Source of the DNA: Acanthococcus lagerstroemiae
Lineage: Eukaryota; Arthropoda; Insecta; Hemiptera; Eriococcidae
Direction: 5' to 3'
Length of the DNA: 64,000 nucleotides
NCBI GenBank assembly: GCA_031841125.1
Contig: CM063114.1
Span: forward strand, 30,077,266-30,141,265
Of this stretch, positions 33,986-45,010 are shown piece after piece (the stretch's first letter is position 1; the number at the start of each line of letters is the position of its first letter). Position numbers and translations under genes: made by a program. The notes under the pieces are model-generated. The model searched no databases, was not told the origin of the DNA, and was given only the letters and a program-made list of their open reading frames with translations.

Positions 33986-34414
33986 GGGGCCCTCTAATAC
34001 GCGTTCTCACTCGCTTCATTGTATGTTAGGGTTTTCAAATTAAATAATAGAGAGGATTTTTGAATTAAAAAACACAAAAATTTGTATTTTTGCTAATGGT
34101 GGACAGGTCTGTAGCAGGAGGAAGGAGGGGGAGGAAAGCACTACCATTCTGAATCGGTGGTTTGACTCTTCGGGAGAAATTATTTTCCAAGTTCAGGCAT
34201 ACAAATCGAAAAGTGACGAGCTCTTCATTTTTGCTTGATAATAAACACTGAAATTTGGAAATTGCAACAATGGCTTGTCATTTCTATGACGCCAGTCTCC
34301 AAAAAAGTAAATTTTCGGAGAATCCCAAAAACCATAGTGAAAAGTGATAAAAGGACTGTGCACTTGTGCATTCAATAATTCAATTTTAAATAACATTTTC
34401 AGGCTCTTAAAATA
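33986..34414. other. No recognised feature
   Basis: Contains an 85-codon open frame at 34193-34450 (minus) without recognised motifs. Confidence 0.3.
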
Positions 34415-34654
34415 ATTGGAGGGTAAAGAATCAAAACCCACATTTGCCATTTTACTTCAAGGGCGCAAATAGGCAAAATACTGTACACGGGTGCAGGAAT
34501 ATCTGCTGCGCCTGTGAACGTGGAGTATGTTATATGTATATATCGCACATTCACGGACGCAGCAAAGATATTCTTGCACTCGTGTACAATATTTTGCCTA
34601 CTTGCGCCCTTGAGTAAAATGGCAAACGTGAGTTTTAATTCTTTACCCTTCAAT
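34415..34654. repeat. Near-complete 240 bp palindrome
   Basis: The left arm from ATTGGAGGGTAAAGAATCAA and the right arm ending at TTCTTTACCCTTCAAT are inverted copies for about 110 bp each, at roughly 85-90 percent identity by eye. They meet around a short centre TATGTTATATGTATATATCG. The arms share CATTTGCCATTTTACT / CAAGGGCGCAA.TAGGCAAAA. Such a sequence can form a long hairpin and is best explained as a foldback MITE. The open frames across it are a by-product. Confidence 0.75.
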
Positions 34655-36096
34655 ATGTCATTGTAAGGTTTTGAAAGAACTTGTTCTGATTTCCACTACA
34701 AACGGCGTTTCAAAAAATCGTGAAGATTAGCGTATTTGAAATGAAAGACCTCAACTGTTATCTTGTCCTAAAATGCCCGCCTATTTTCTAATGGAGCTGC
34801 CTTCTACAAAGTGTTCATGCTACGCGTGTAGTCGGAAGAGAAGTACTGATGAACGAATGAAACTGAGAAACCAATTCTACGTTTCGAATAAGCACCATCC
34901 CAAAAATCAAATCCGAATACAACTTCCATCTTTCATGATCATAGCGAATATTAAGTAACTATTTTTCAATTCAGATGTAAACTGACAGGTTCAAGAAGTG
35001 ATCAATAATGGCAGATTAGCTAACTAGCTCCAGGACTTTAGATCTCCTTCCATCAAAATCTTCAGAATTGGAGACAGAATGAAAAAAAAAATTGACATTA
35101 TAACAAAAGCCCGTACTTTAGTAAGAAAAAGTAATTTAAATGTCGCATTATAGCAAGAAAGAGAAAGCAACAAAGCTTTTGAGAGATTTATTATATTCAA
35201 ATACTTTCTCAGAGATTAGTTTTTATTCGCATTATGCGTATTTTTTCCACTGAAAACTGTCGTTTCGCCTTTATTTATCGACAGTCTGGATTTCAGCAAA
35301 GTTTTCGCCGAATTTCCCATTGTTATGAACATTCCATTGATTCCTTATGCAAATTTAATCTCGCTAAAATTTAGCCTTAGAGGTCTTTCGATTTAACGAT
35401 ACACGTTACGTATTCGTTGCAATATTTTCGTCGTCTTATTCTCAACCGAAGGGGAAATCGGTGTTGCGAAAAAATTATTACAGAGTTCGAATATTTAATA
35501 ATTTTGTTCGGCACTGCTTCATGGGAAAATTTCGCTCTACTTAATTTATATTCCGTGCGGATGTCTGGAAAAAGTAAATGTATTTTAGTAGACTAATTTT
35601 ATTGAAAGTGACGCCGTTAGGAAATGGCGTCGTAATTTGGAATGTTTTAGAGAACGCTTCGTAAAATCAAATTTAGCATTTCGACTCGATATATTTTACA
35701 ATAGCCATGATTATATCTTCTCAAAAACGTAGAGCTATTGTGCCACGCGAGTTATTGTAACCAGCAGAAATGGAGCTTATATTATAATATCCTCGAAAAT
35801 ATCGTATTTATTCGAATCCGGTGTTCTCCATTTAATTCTCGGTCTCCAGAGAGCATTCGCCTTTACAATGTCATTATTCTTAGTGTTAATCCTCCGGTTA
35901 GAGAATCGTGTCTTCCGATTTACGATTATGTTTGGTATTGGGCTTTTCAACTACAAAAGTCTGAAGCTAATAATGAGGCATTTTTGAAGTATATTGTGGA
36001 TCATATTCAACGGATGCACTTCTTTACCTCTCTACAATATTCAAAACCAGACACCAAGCCACAAAATACGGACAGATAGACGAATATGAGGGCTCC
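34655..36096. other. Unassigned AT-rich DNA
   Basis: No repeat or gene was recognised. The longest frame, 113 codons at 35738-36079 (plus), has no recognised domain and unbiased composition. Confidence 0.35.
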
Positions 36097-36170
36097 TTAA
36101 GGTTGAGGCAATCCGGTCTACTTGTACACAGGGTACAGAAAGTATAGGAAAATCCGCTGTTTCAATTTTA
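36097..36170. repeat. Short dispersed repeat, copy 2
   Basis: Matches 32510-32590, as described there. Confidence 0.55.
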
Positions 36171-36259
36171 GCTTTTGAAATATTTTGACATTCAGAATTT
36201 ATATTTGACAGATTAATCTGAAAGTATAAAATATGTATACCAGCATATTGTTACAATTA

Positions 36260-36390
36260 GACATCGGGGAATCGAACCGAAACCGCAAACGGCACTACAA
36301 TGTGACGAAGCGGAGAAATTGAACCAATATCTACTGTCCCAATCATATCAGTATTCTAACCATATCCATTAGGCTACTCGTTATTTTCTG
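36260..36390 (-). repeat. tRNA-like sequence, possible SINE head
   Basis: On the minus strand, TAGCCTAATGG (36366-36376) matches the pol III A box and GGTTCAATTTC (36315-36325) matches the B box, about 51 bp apart. A second B-box-like word GGTTCGATTCC lies at 36268-36278. The acceptor stem is not convincing, so a functional tRNA gene is unlikely; a tRNA-derived SINE remnant fits better. Confidence 0.35.
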
Positions 36391-36396
36391 CATTCC

Positions 36397-36425
36397 CGAA
36401 AATTGGCTGGGCTACCCCCACCAGT
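36397..36425 (-). repeat. Terminal fragment of the dispersed family at 33449-33985
   Basis: CCGAAAATTGGCTGGGCTAC followed by CCCCA is the inverse of the family end GTAGCCCACCCAATTTTCG. Only about 30 bp is recognisable. Confidence 0.35.
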
Positions 36426-36589
36426 GCCGCAAATATGATCTTCTCCTCTTCAATGTACATTTTCGCATAAATTGTCCTGCCTAGCTACATTCAGCACGAT
36501 GCGAGCATCTTAGGAACGTCTTTTGTTGCCTGCATACCTGTACTTCCTGTCCGCGATCTTTTCTAAACCACACTCTTCTGTTTATTCTC

Positions 36590-36745
36590 ATAACTCACTT
36601 CCTTTTTTTCTCCCATGATCGGCCAGGTAGGGCATCCGTTTAACTTAGTCTAATTACAGTTTATGTTTAGCACACGCAGTAAGACTTCCTTTTGCTATTT
36701 ACTCAACTGATACCACGCACTTTTTCTACGAACTCTCGTTTCTGT
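36590..36745. repeat. Dispersed repeat, copy 2
   Basis: Matches 26500-26650: CGGCCAGGTAGGGCATCC, TTATGTTTAGCACACGCAG and CACGCACTTTTTCTACGA. Confidence 0.6.
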
Positions 36746-36967
36746 GATTTCGTATGCCCTCGCTCCGTTGTGGACTAAACGCTTCTCGTACACATTACAA
36801 ATCCCCCCCCCCCTAACAAAAAACCGCAAGGTATTACTGCTTAAGAGGGGATGAAATTTTGAGCATTTTGAGGGGGGAAAAAAACATTTAAAAAAAAACA
36901 ACTCTAGGATAAAATGAAATAGGGCTTGTAAGGAATGTCTGAAGTTCAACCATACTTCTAGCTAATG

Positions 36968-39900
36968 CAAGGTGTCTACTGAAACTGGAATCAGAAAAAA
37001 GATTGCTATTCGGTTGCTTTATGGTTAAGTAATAGCCTATGTGAGGTCTCTCACCCGTAGGAGCGAAAATGGACGCCTTTGGCGTCCCTTTTCAGCGATA
37101 ATATATATGAGTACTTAGCATTTGTTTTTTCAACAGAGTAATGTATTGTTATTTTTCTATAATATGTAGAGGTATCAACAAATGACAGAGCTTGCCCCCT
37201 TTTTAAATACGTTATATTCAACATTAAATCTTTCGATAAGGACCAAATGTACCAAATAAGAGAACAGGAGACTTTCGTAAGGCTAACTTTCAACAAGTAG
37301 TCAGATAAAAATCTTTTGGACTGAGATACAAAACAAATATAATTCAAAAACAAAAAATAAAAAAAAATATTACAGTGAAATAGAGAATTTCTGGTCAGAG
37401 GAAGAAAATCTGAGACTACCTTCTTCTAAATGTTGAAGTACAAAACATCTTACAAACTAGTACATTCAAGGGGGGAGGCTAATCAGGGTGTCCATTCTTG
37501 TTCGGAAATGATTTTCCCTGACGTTCCAGGTTTTCCGAGCCAATTTTTCCAGTTTTCCAGACCCTTCAAAGACAAATTACACATGCAAAGGGGGGGGGGG
37601 GTCAAATTATTTCAAACATCGTGAGCGGCGAATATCGTCAATCACTCCATAAATTTTTTTTTACTACAGTGTGCTTATGAAGCTGTGGCAGAGAGGATGT
37701 AAAAATTTAATGATGGAAATGAAAATACGCTCTATGGGTGCAGCGTGGTGCGATTCCAATTTAATTGGTTGGAACTAAATGGGGTTATGTCCAAAAAATC
37801 GCACTTTTCAGGAAGCGAAAAAAACTGTTTTATTCGAAAATTTGATAATCGTGGAATATTTCCTTCAGGATGGTGGTACAGGGTCCACAAGAGACAACTT
37901 TAAGCCCGGTCCCGTCGAATTAAATTTTGATGGACTGGAGCTGGGGGGCTCAAAGTTTTTGGACTTAATCCCTTTTGGTTCTGAACGATTTTTTTTGCAG
38001 TTTTACGACTCAAAATTGTCCCCCCTTTTATAGCCAGACATAAAGGGGTAACTTTAATCTTGGTTTCATTCCAATCGAGCAAAGTCCCTGCTCGTAAGAA
38101 AAAAAGTTCTGAAGCTGTGTATTGGAAAATTGCGATTTCGTTTTTAAAAACAGCACTTTTCATGCATAAAAATGCAAAAAGAGGGGGTGAGCCGGAATTT
38201 TTTATTTGTTTCTATTTTTTACACTAATATACACCATTTTAGAACAATTTCTGGAAAAAATTTATTTTTTGAGAAAATTTTATAACAAAAAAATGAAAGA
38301 AAACGATGTTGCCAAAAAGCTTTTTCCCAACTGTTTCACGAAATTTTGACCACACCAGCAGATCCGCGAAACTTCAATACCCCATAATCCGTGAAAAAAG
38401 CAAAAATGACAAAAGTGGACTTAAAACCCCTTTTAGTTCTAACACATTCAATTAGCAACGTCATAGATTTTTTTTCGTGTGACTTAATGCCGACCGTGAA
38501 GGAGGGGTGAAGAATAAAATTCGAAAATTAGTAAATTAGTTTACAGGTTTCCGAGGTCGCTGCTTCGATTTTAGGAGTAATTTTTGGATCCTGTCCCTCC
38601 TGGCATGACCCATGAGGTAGCAAGAGCGTAGGACAAGCAACAGTTGACTCGAAATTCACTCTTCCTAATTAAAGCCACCGAATAGGGTCAAAATACAGTC
38701 ATATTTATTCGAAGTGTAGCTAATAGAAAATAACGTCGTAAAAATTTCTTAACTGAAAAAGCACAGGAGCTTAAATTTGGCGCAGATTAAAAATTATAAG
38801 CGATATTCGAAATCGGAGACACAAAACCACCCATATTTCGATACTTCGTGCAATTTTTCGTCGGAGAAGCTCAATTCGTATTACGACAGTGCTCGGGGGT
38901 TGGATAAAAATATCTGAGGCCATATTCAAGATCAGCGACTCAGAGCTTGGTTGGCTATCCTGTCCAAAAAATTGACTTTAGAATCTCGTAAAGAATTCGG
39001 AACTTGAGAAAAACTAGAGTAACCGAAATTAGCCCCTCCATCGTGAACCCTAAATTGTTTAGGGGGAGGGAAAATTACTATAAAAATGAATTCTGGAACC
39101 CAGGTGAAAAAGCTCCAGCATATCTAACGACAAATGCTACGAAAGTAAAAAGGTGGTTACGATCTGGAAAATGATGGCACCAGGGGAGGCGGAAGAGGCT
39201 TCAATATTGAGAGATACAATATAAGGTCATACATTTGAAAACAGTGGACTTTTCCGTAACGCGATAATAATTTTTATGCGATCTTTAGATTTTTTTTCAA
39301 ATTTTGTGAATTAGTTACTCTTTCCCAAAAATTTCAGAAGTCCCTTTCATTCACCCTGATCTATATTTGCGAAGGAGAGGGGAGCTGAAGAACAAACCGA
39401 TGGCAGGATGTTCCAGAAGGTGAATTCATTGGTTTTCAAATTTTCGTTTCATTACGACTTTCTCAAAAAATTCTTCACGTTGAGGAGAGGAGCTAGACTG
39501 AATATTTTCTCATTTACGCGTCGTTTCGCGCCGATTTTCGGATTCTAGCAAACAGGATGAGATGAAAACACGAAACACGAAACAGCTGATATTGGAAGAA
39601 GTGTATAGGGATTGGTTCACGTTTCGTCATATTCAAGGAAAATGGTTCGTGAAAAGTCACGAAATACGAAATCCGTTAAGCATATAGCCACCTTAATAGA
39701 AAGATGTAGATGCCAAACGAATACCATAAAAACGATTTCATCACACTAACACACTCTGTACTACTGAGATAGGAGAGGGGGGTTGTATTACCCACGTCCT
39801 GTTCCTGTGAAAGAAAAAAGATAGGAAAATTGTCTGAGCGAAGCGAAGGAAAAATTCTTTAAATAATAAAAAATAGGGTTAAATCTGTTTGAAATACTAC

Positions 39901-40445
39901 TGAATTTCGCAGTCGATTTTTTTACAAAATTCCATGACTTTTAGGTGAAAAATGCCGAAAATTTCAAAATTCCCTCACTTTTCTAGACGGACAAAATTAC
40001 CTGACTTTTCCAGATTTTCCAGAGAATGGACACCCTGGGAATTAATTTTAGTACACAAGTTACATTTTTTGATTTCATAATTGATCTGATATCTTATATT
40101 AATAAGTACATACGCAAAATGATTTTAAGTTGGTACATAATAGTAACGTTCTTTTAATAAAATTTGAAATGGTTAATTCCGTTTGGAAGACTGATGTCAC
40201 AACCAGGTTACACCAGATTAGTGGTAAAAAATATTGTGCGATAATAGAGATTTCTTTTTGAATAATGAAGTTTTTTGTCTCATAATAGGTTTCCTTGCAA
40301 TTTTTGGTAGTCATATCACTGTGGAATTTTCAAATTTTCAATTGCTCTGCCAAAAAAGTATGCTATTTACATGCTCGGTTCCTGATTTACTCAGATGCCC
40401 GCTATTTACGTGTCTTGGTTGTTTTACTTACCAGTAGACACCCTG
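36968..40445. mobile_element. Candidate element with CA(A/G)GGTGTCTACTG ends, carrying a nested element
   Basis: The left end CAAGGTGTCTACTGAAACTG and the right end, read inward as CAGGGTGTCTACTGGTAAG, are inverted over about 14 bp. A perfect small stem GGACGCC-TTT-GGCGTCC lies at 37071-37087. The body encodes no recognised transposase. Flanks TAATG and TAATA might be remnants of a target duplication but are too short to trust. The 37484-40037 segment has its own related ends and probably inserted later. Confidence 0.4.
37484..40037. mobile_element. Candidate nested element with CAGGGTGTCCATTC ends
   Basis: Both termini read CAGGGTGTCCATTCT when viewed inward. Behind them come CCTGACGTTCCAGGTTTTCC on the left and, from the right, CTGGAAAATCTGGAAAAGTC. 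These words link the element with the shorter repeat at 1494-1762. The interior of about 2.5 kb contains many weak open frames, none recognisable (for example 84 codons at 37779-38033), and a G run at 37588-37600. It could be non-autonomous or very old; the superfamily is not assigned. Confidence 0.45.
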
Positions 40446-40599
40446 TAATATTTGATCTGTCATATATCACTAAGTAAGAACCACACCTATTTTTCACAAT
40501 TATTTCAAATGCAAATGAACATTTTTTTCGCCTTAAAAATATAGCACTTGAAAGGCTAAAAATGCCAAAATTTTAAAATTTGACACAAAAAGACGAAGG

Positions 40600-41172
40600 T
40601 GTTATTAGGATGGAAAGTTTATACCAATTCCGGATAAGAGTTTAGAATTTCAATAAAAACTTTTTTAGGTCTACAAATGATTATCTGTTTTACAATATCA
40701 TTTTCATATTGAAAAAGAGCTGAGATGAAATTTGAAGCTCAGATTTGAAACTAGTGTGAGAAAAAAGTCAAAAAGAAACAAATTTACTCAGACATACGCC
40801 AACCCGACCGAAATAAAGAAAAAAACTATGTTTCCAAATTTGATTTGTCACTCTAACTTCAAGCACTCCTCACAAGTCCAATTTTCATCTTAGAAACTTT
40901 TTCTTTTTCAAAAATGTTCAGAATTTCATCTTGTATCGAGCAGTAACTTTGACAGGTGGATTCTGATTTAGTTGACTTTTTAAAATCATATTTTGTTTTT
41001 AACTACTTCGTGATACCAGCAAAATCTTTATTTACATCTCATGTAAAACTTCAAGCAATATGCGGAACGGATGGTAACAATTCAAAAAGTCTGAAAATGT
41101 TGTGGCAATACTACCTCACGATCAGGAATAAGATCAGGGCGTAGTCCATCCGATTTTCAAAAAATGTAGAAA
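40600..41172. repeat. Unclassified dispersed repeat family, copy 2
   Basis: Matches 33449-33985 over its full length in the same orientation, including CCAATTCCGGATAAGAGTTT, CAAATTTGATTTGTCACTCT and ATCAGGGCGTAGTCCATCCG. Divergence is considerable, so the family is old. Confidence 0.65.
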
Positions 41173-41504
41173 AAACTAATATTATTGTTCATGGCAGCCC
41201 CCTTCTCCCATAAAAAGTTCAAGCAAATACAAATATACAGTCTGCAAGACATGTTTTCAAAATACGAGGTCAGAATCGTGCTGTGGGTATATGCAATGTT
41301 TCAGTCTATTTTTTCTGTTATTCGCTGCTATGCCCCCCCCCCACCCACACCCATCTACACACTTTCTTCTCCATTCTTCCATTGGTTTTTTCACCATTCA
41401 TTCCTTCCGCTTTTCTTTCGACCTCGTTTGTTCAGGCACTCTTTTCTAGCCCCCAGACATAATTTTTCTCGTTTGGCTCTCAGACACCACGCCATGTAAG
41501 ACTT
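41173..41504. other. No recognised gene; C run
   Basis: A C run with CACCCACACCC lies at 41332-41352. The 104-codon frame over it has low complexity. Confidence 0.35.
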
Positions 41505-42190
41505 TCTATAATATTTTCAGGACTTCCTAAAATTCGTTGAGACCCTTGGATTCGATAGAAACTCTTCCAGACCTACTGAAAATTTTTCAAAATTTCTTCA
41601 TGCTTTTTCAAGACTTCTGAGGACTTTGCTAGGCTTGTTTAGGATTTTCTAAGGCTCCTTACGAGTTTTCCCAGACTTGTTTAAAATTCCGTCAAATGTT
41701 TCAAGACTCTCGCAGACATGTTCAAGAATTTTCAAGATTTATCCAGACTGAATCGAAACTCTTTGAGACTTGTGTATGTTCTCTGAAAGGTATTTTTAGG
41801 GCTCTTTAGGTCTCGCCTAAACTTATTCAGAACGCATTAAGACTCTCTGCAAAACTCACTAAAGACACTTTCGGACTGGAATGAGTGTTTAAATTTCTTC
41901 AAATTCATTTAAGACATTCTAAGGCTGTGCTACACTAATTCAGAACGTTTTACAGCTTTTTTGAACCAAGTTAAGTCTTTTAAAACACTTCCACGTTCTC
42001 TTCGAAATATGTTCAAATTTTGATCAAAAACACCAGAGCTTTTTAAAACTCTTTCAGATTTTTTAAAACCTTTTTAGAATTCTCTGAGATCCTTTGAAGA
42101 CTCTTCGAGGCTTTCTTTGACATGTTCAAGACTATACACGCCCAGACTTGTCCAAGACTTTCTAAGATTCTGCAGTACTTTATAAAACCA
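41505..42190. repeat. Decayed AGACT-rich minisatellite, locus 2
   Basis: Repeated units of the type AAGACTTGTTNAAAATTCT or TTCCAGACTTGTTTAAAATT recur every 20-35 bp through the interval, with the same polarity as locus 1. The sequence is too degenerate for a single period by eye. Confidence 0.55.
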
Positions 42191-43849
42191 CTACCACATG
42201 TAGTTTTCTTTACTTCTCCTTTTCGTTGTTCCCGTTCTTTTTTAATTCTTTTCCGTCTTTTGCATCTTTCAACAGATGGTCCTCGGATTTAAAAAACATT
42301 GTTGCACTTCAAAATCAAGTATATAACAACGTACTTTAATCGAAATTTTTGAAAATATTGCTGTGCTTGAATTTTATAACTCGTAAGTTCGAATTTTATT
42401 CAGAAGTTAAGAACCATTGACCTGGTCGACGAACAAATAGGGCGGAAAAGGGTACAGAATGTAGTGCATATGTCTGCATTTTGAATGAGAAGACTAGTTT
42501 TCGCAGGGGCTAGCAACACTGCTGATTGTATTTATCAGGTAGTAGAAGAGCAGTATATGAAACGATAATTTTCTCAGATGTAGTTCCAACTCAGATAACT
42601 TCCTGATTTCCCGAATCAAAATTGCTTATAACTCTTCTAAGGGGGGTGGGGGGGGAATTAAAACTGCGCTAAAAATCATCATTCGCGAACTTGCACAACA
42701 TGACACTATGCTCTCCATCATCCATGTGTAACCTCTAAAATTTCTAGGAGGGGCTTTCAAAGAAGTGTAGACTATATAATATACCCTTCAGTGGACAATC
42801 AAACAGGTATACGTACAGGCTGACTGGAGGCAGGGACGGAAGCAAAGACAGTCAGCTCATTATTCAGTCAGTCAAATACACAGACAAGGGCATGCAGGCA
42901 TGTCGAACAGCCAGTTTACCATCTTCTCAACTTTGGTTCATCCCCCCGAGCGACCAGGGGCAAAGCATTGTACCCCAGAGTAACTAAATGTTTACCTGGC
43001 TCTTCAACCGCAAAAGATTGTAGTCAATAATTTAACATTTTAGAATTGTACGACTGAGCAATTTTGAATTGAACGGAACCGATTTTGAGCTCACGGGAAT
43101 GGATTAAGTCCCTTGAAAACAAATTTTGCCAATTAAACGTACAAATTTTCGTACTCATCGAACCCTTTTATTCTTTATTGATTAATGACGCGCAGCTGTT
43201 GGCAGTCGCCGAATAGCTGACGTAGCCATCCCGACACTGGATTAGTAGGTCTGATTCCAGAAGTGCATTTCCTAATGGCTTCAATCCAACTAGGTGGTGA
43301 AGAATGCAACTTGAAATCCCAAGAATAGCAGGAGCAGATCTGTTTTCCGGAATTCAACATACGTAACACTCTATCAGTATCAGTCGTCGTACAGCAACAA
43401 CTCATACAGAAATCACATGTCACGCAAATCCCATCAGCTATTAAGTTCATCAAATTCATTAATAAAAATAAAGGCAACCATGACAGGTATCATTTACAGC
43501 CAATAAGTAAGTTGACTAAAAGATACGGAAAGAGCTCTTGAGAAGTACACTCGAGATAACTAAACGCTGCGCTTACTTATTTGTTTTTTAATACAGCCGT
43601 GCGGGTATCTTTACCTCAGTATTTATTTATCGATCATCGTATCAATTTAATAATTTTGCTCAATTGTCAAAGAGCACGTGATTTCAAATACTACAGTATT
43701 AGCGTCATAACCTAAGCTTGAACACAGAACAAGCTTTTCCAACAAAATTATTGTATGTTTAGCTCGAGAACTAAAATGAAGGAGGACAGAACTGCATTCA
43801 GTTCACATTCAGTGAGGTAGGCTTGTCGTATAATACAATGTAGGCAATG
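42191..43849. other. Unassigned DNA
   Basis: A G run with GGGTGGGGGGGG lies at 42641-42656, and tandem CAG/CAGTCAG words are clustered at 42830-42880. A cysteine-containing 100-codon frame at 43175-43477 (minus; CVTCDFCMSCCC near its start) has no family that I recognise and may be chance. Confidence 0.3.
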
Positions 43850-45010
43850 ATAAGTAAATTTGACTTCGACATTAATTTGACTCGTTTTTGAGAATTGGGA
43901 CACCTGGAGGTGGTGGACAGAAATGGCAATATTTGAAGAATATAACGCGAGTGTTATTTTGGGGGTTCTCAAATTCGCTAAGCTCATTTTGCAGATCAGA
44001 TTGACCCGAAGTGGAAAAACGGTAGTACTAGGGGATGTGACTGACGATCAAAATTCCCTGAAACAAAATTTATCGAAATCGCTGAATATGATTTCGAAAT
44101 CCATTTCATTCAATTTTGAGAAGTAAACTACCCGTAGGTGGAGCTAAAATTTAAAAAAAAATAGAAAAATATAATTTGACAGTCACTATTTTTGGGGTTT
44201 TCTAGGTAAAATTGGCATCAGACTGATCTTAATTTGAAAATAGTGGGTCCAAGGGAGAATAATTACACCATGCCCTGAAATATAATGAGTTTTGAAGTCT
44301 ACTCTGAAGGTCGCTGAATTAGATTTCGAATGAGTTTAACTAAATTTTGGGAACTGAACTTCCTGGGGGGGGGGTGGAGGTCAAAGTTGTTAAGCTTATT
44401 TTTGACATCAGAATGACCCTAATTTTAAAACTGTATCATCAGGGAAACTGAAAATCAACGCGTGAAACACAACTGACGCAAAATTCGACTCTTTTGTTGA
44501 CATTCAAAATCAACCACTTTTCCAACACGACATCATGGTCGAATTTGATACTCGATTTCGATACAAAAGTCGAGTTACCGTGTCAACATCGACTTTTAGA
44601 TCGAATTATGCATCGCCTTCAATGTAGAATTCTATTCAGAAGTCGATGTTGGTACGGCAACTCAAATTTTGTATCGAAGTTAGGTATCCAATTCTACCGG
44701 CATGTTGTGATGGAAAAGTGATAGACTTGATCGTATTGACAGTTTTTTCGAGGGAACATGTCCTGAAATACAATATACGAGTAGTTACCTAATTTTCGGC
44801 CTTCAATGTCGCTAAATTCGATTTCGACATCAATTTGATTGAATTTTAGCAACTGAGCTTGCTGGGCAGGGGTTGAAATGGAAAATTAAAAAACAGCAAA
44901 ATAGAGATTGTGTAATTTTTCGAATTTTTCAGGTTACAGCCTAGAGAACCTAACAAACAATACCCATATTGCAGTACTTTGAAATGTATCATTTCTATCA
45001 TACAGAAAAC
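43850..45010. repeat. Tandem array, period about 230 bp
   Basis: The block (G)TCGCTGAATT.GATTTCGA, then AATTT.A.TNAATTTTGAGAA and CTGNACTTCCTGGG.GGTGG, recurs near 43868, 44090, 44313 and 44810. Each time it is followed by a GGCATCAGA.TGACC.TAATTT block and a GAAATA.AAT word. The doubled gap before the last unit contains the palindromic element at 44511-44724. Confidence 0.6.
44511..44724. mobile_element. Palindromic MITE inserted in the 230 bp array
   Basis: The left arm starting ACCACTTTTCCAACACGACA and the right arm ending TGTGATGGAAAAGTGAT are inverted over about 95 bp each. Shared inner words are TCGATACAAAA.T(C)GAGTT.CC and CAACATCGACTT. There is no coding content. Confidence 0.6.

Noticed and set aside
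34193..34653. Open frames of 84-85 codons on the minus strand
   Set aside because: They overlap the 240 bp palindrome or its flank and have no recognised motif.
35738..36079. 113-codon frame as a host exon
   Set aside because: No recognised domain, and no splice sites or codon bias strong enough to support it.
36260..36390. Functional tRNA gene on the minus strand
   Set aside because: A and B boxes are present, but their spacing is too long and no acceptor stem pairs convincingly.
43175..43477. Cysteine-rich 100-codon minus-strand frame as a possible zinc-finger gene
   Set aside because: The CxxCxxC cluster does not fit a known finger spacing and there is no supporting context or splice structure that I could see.
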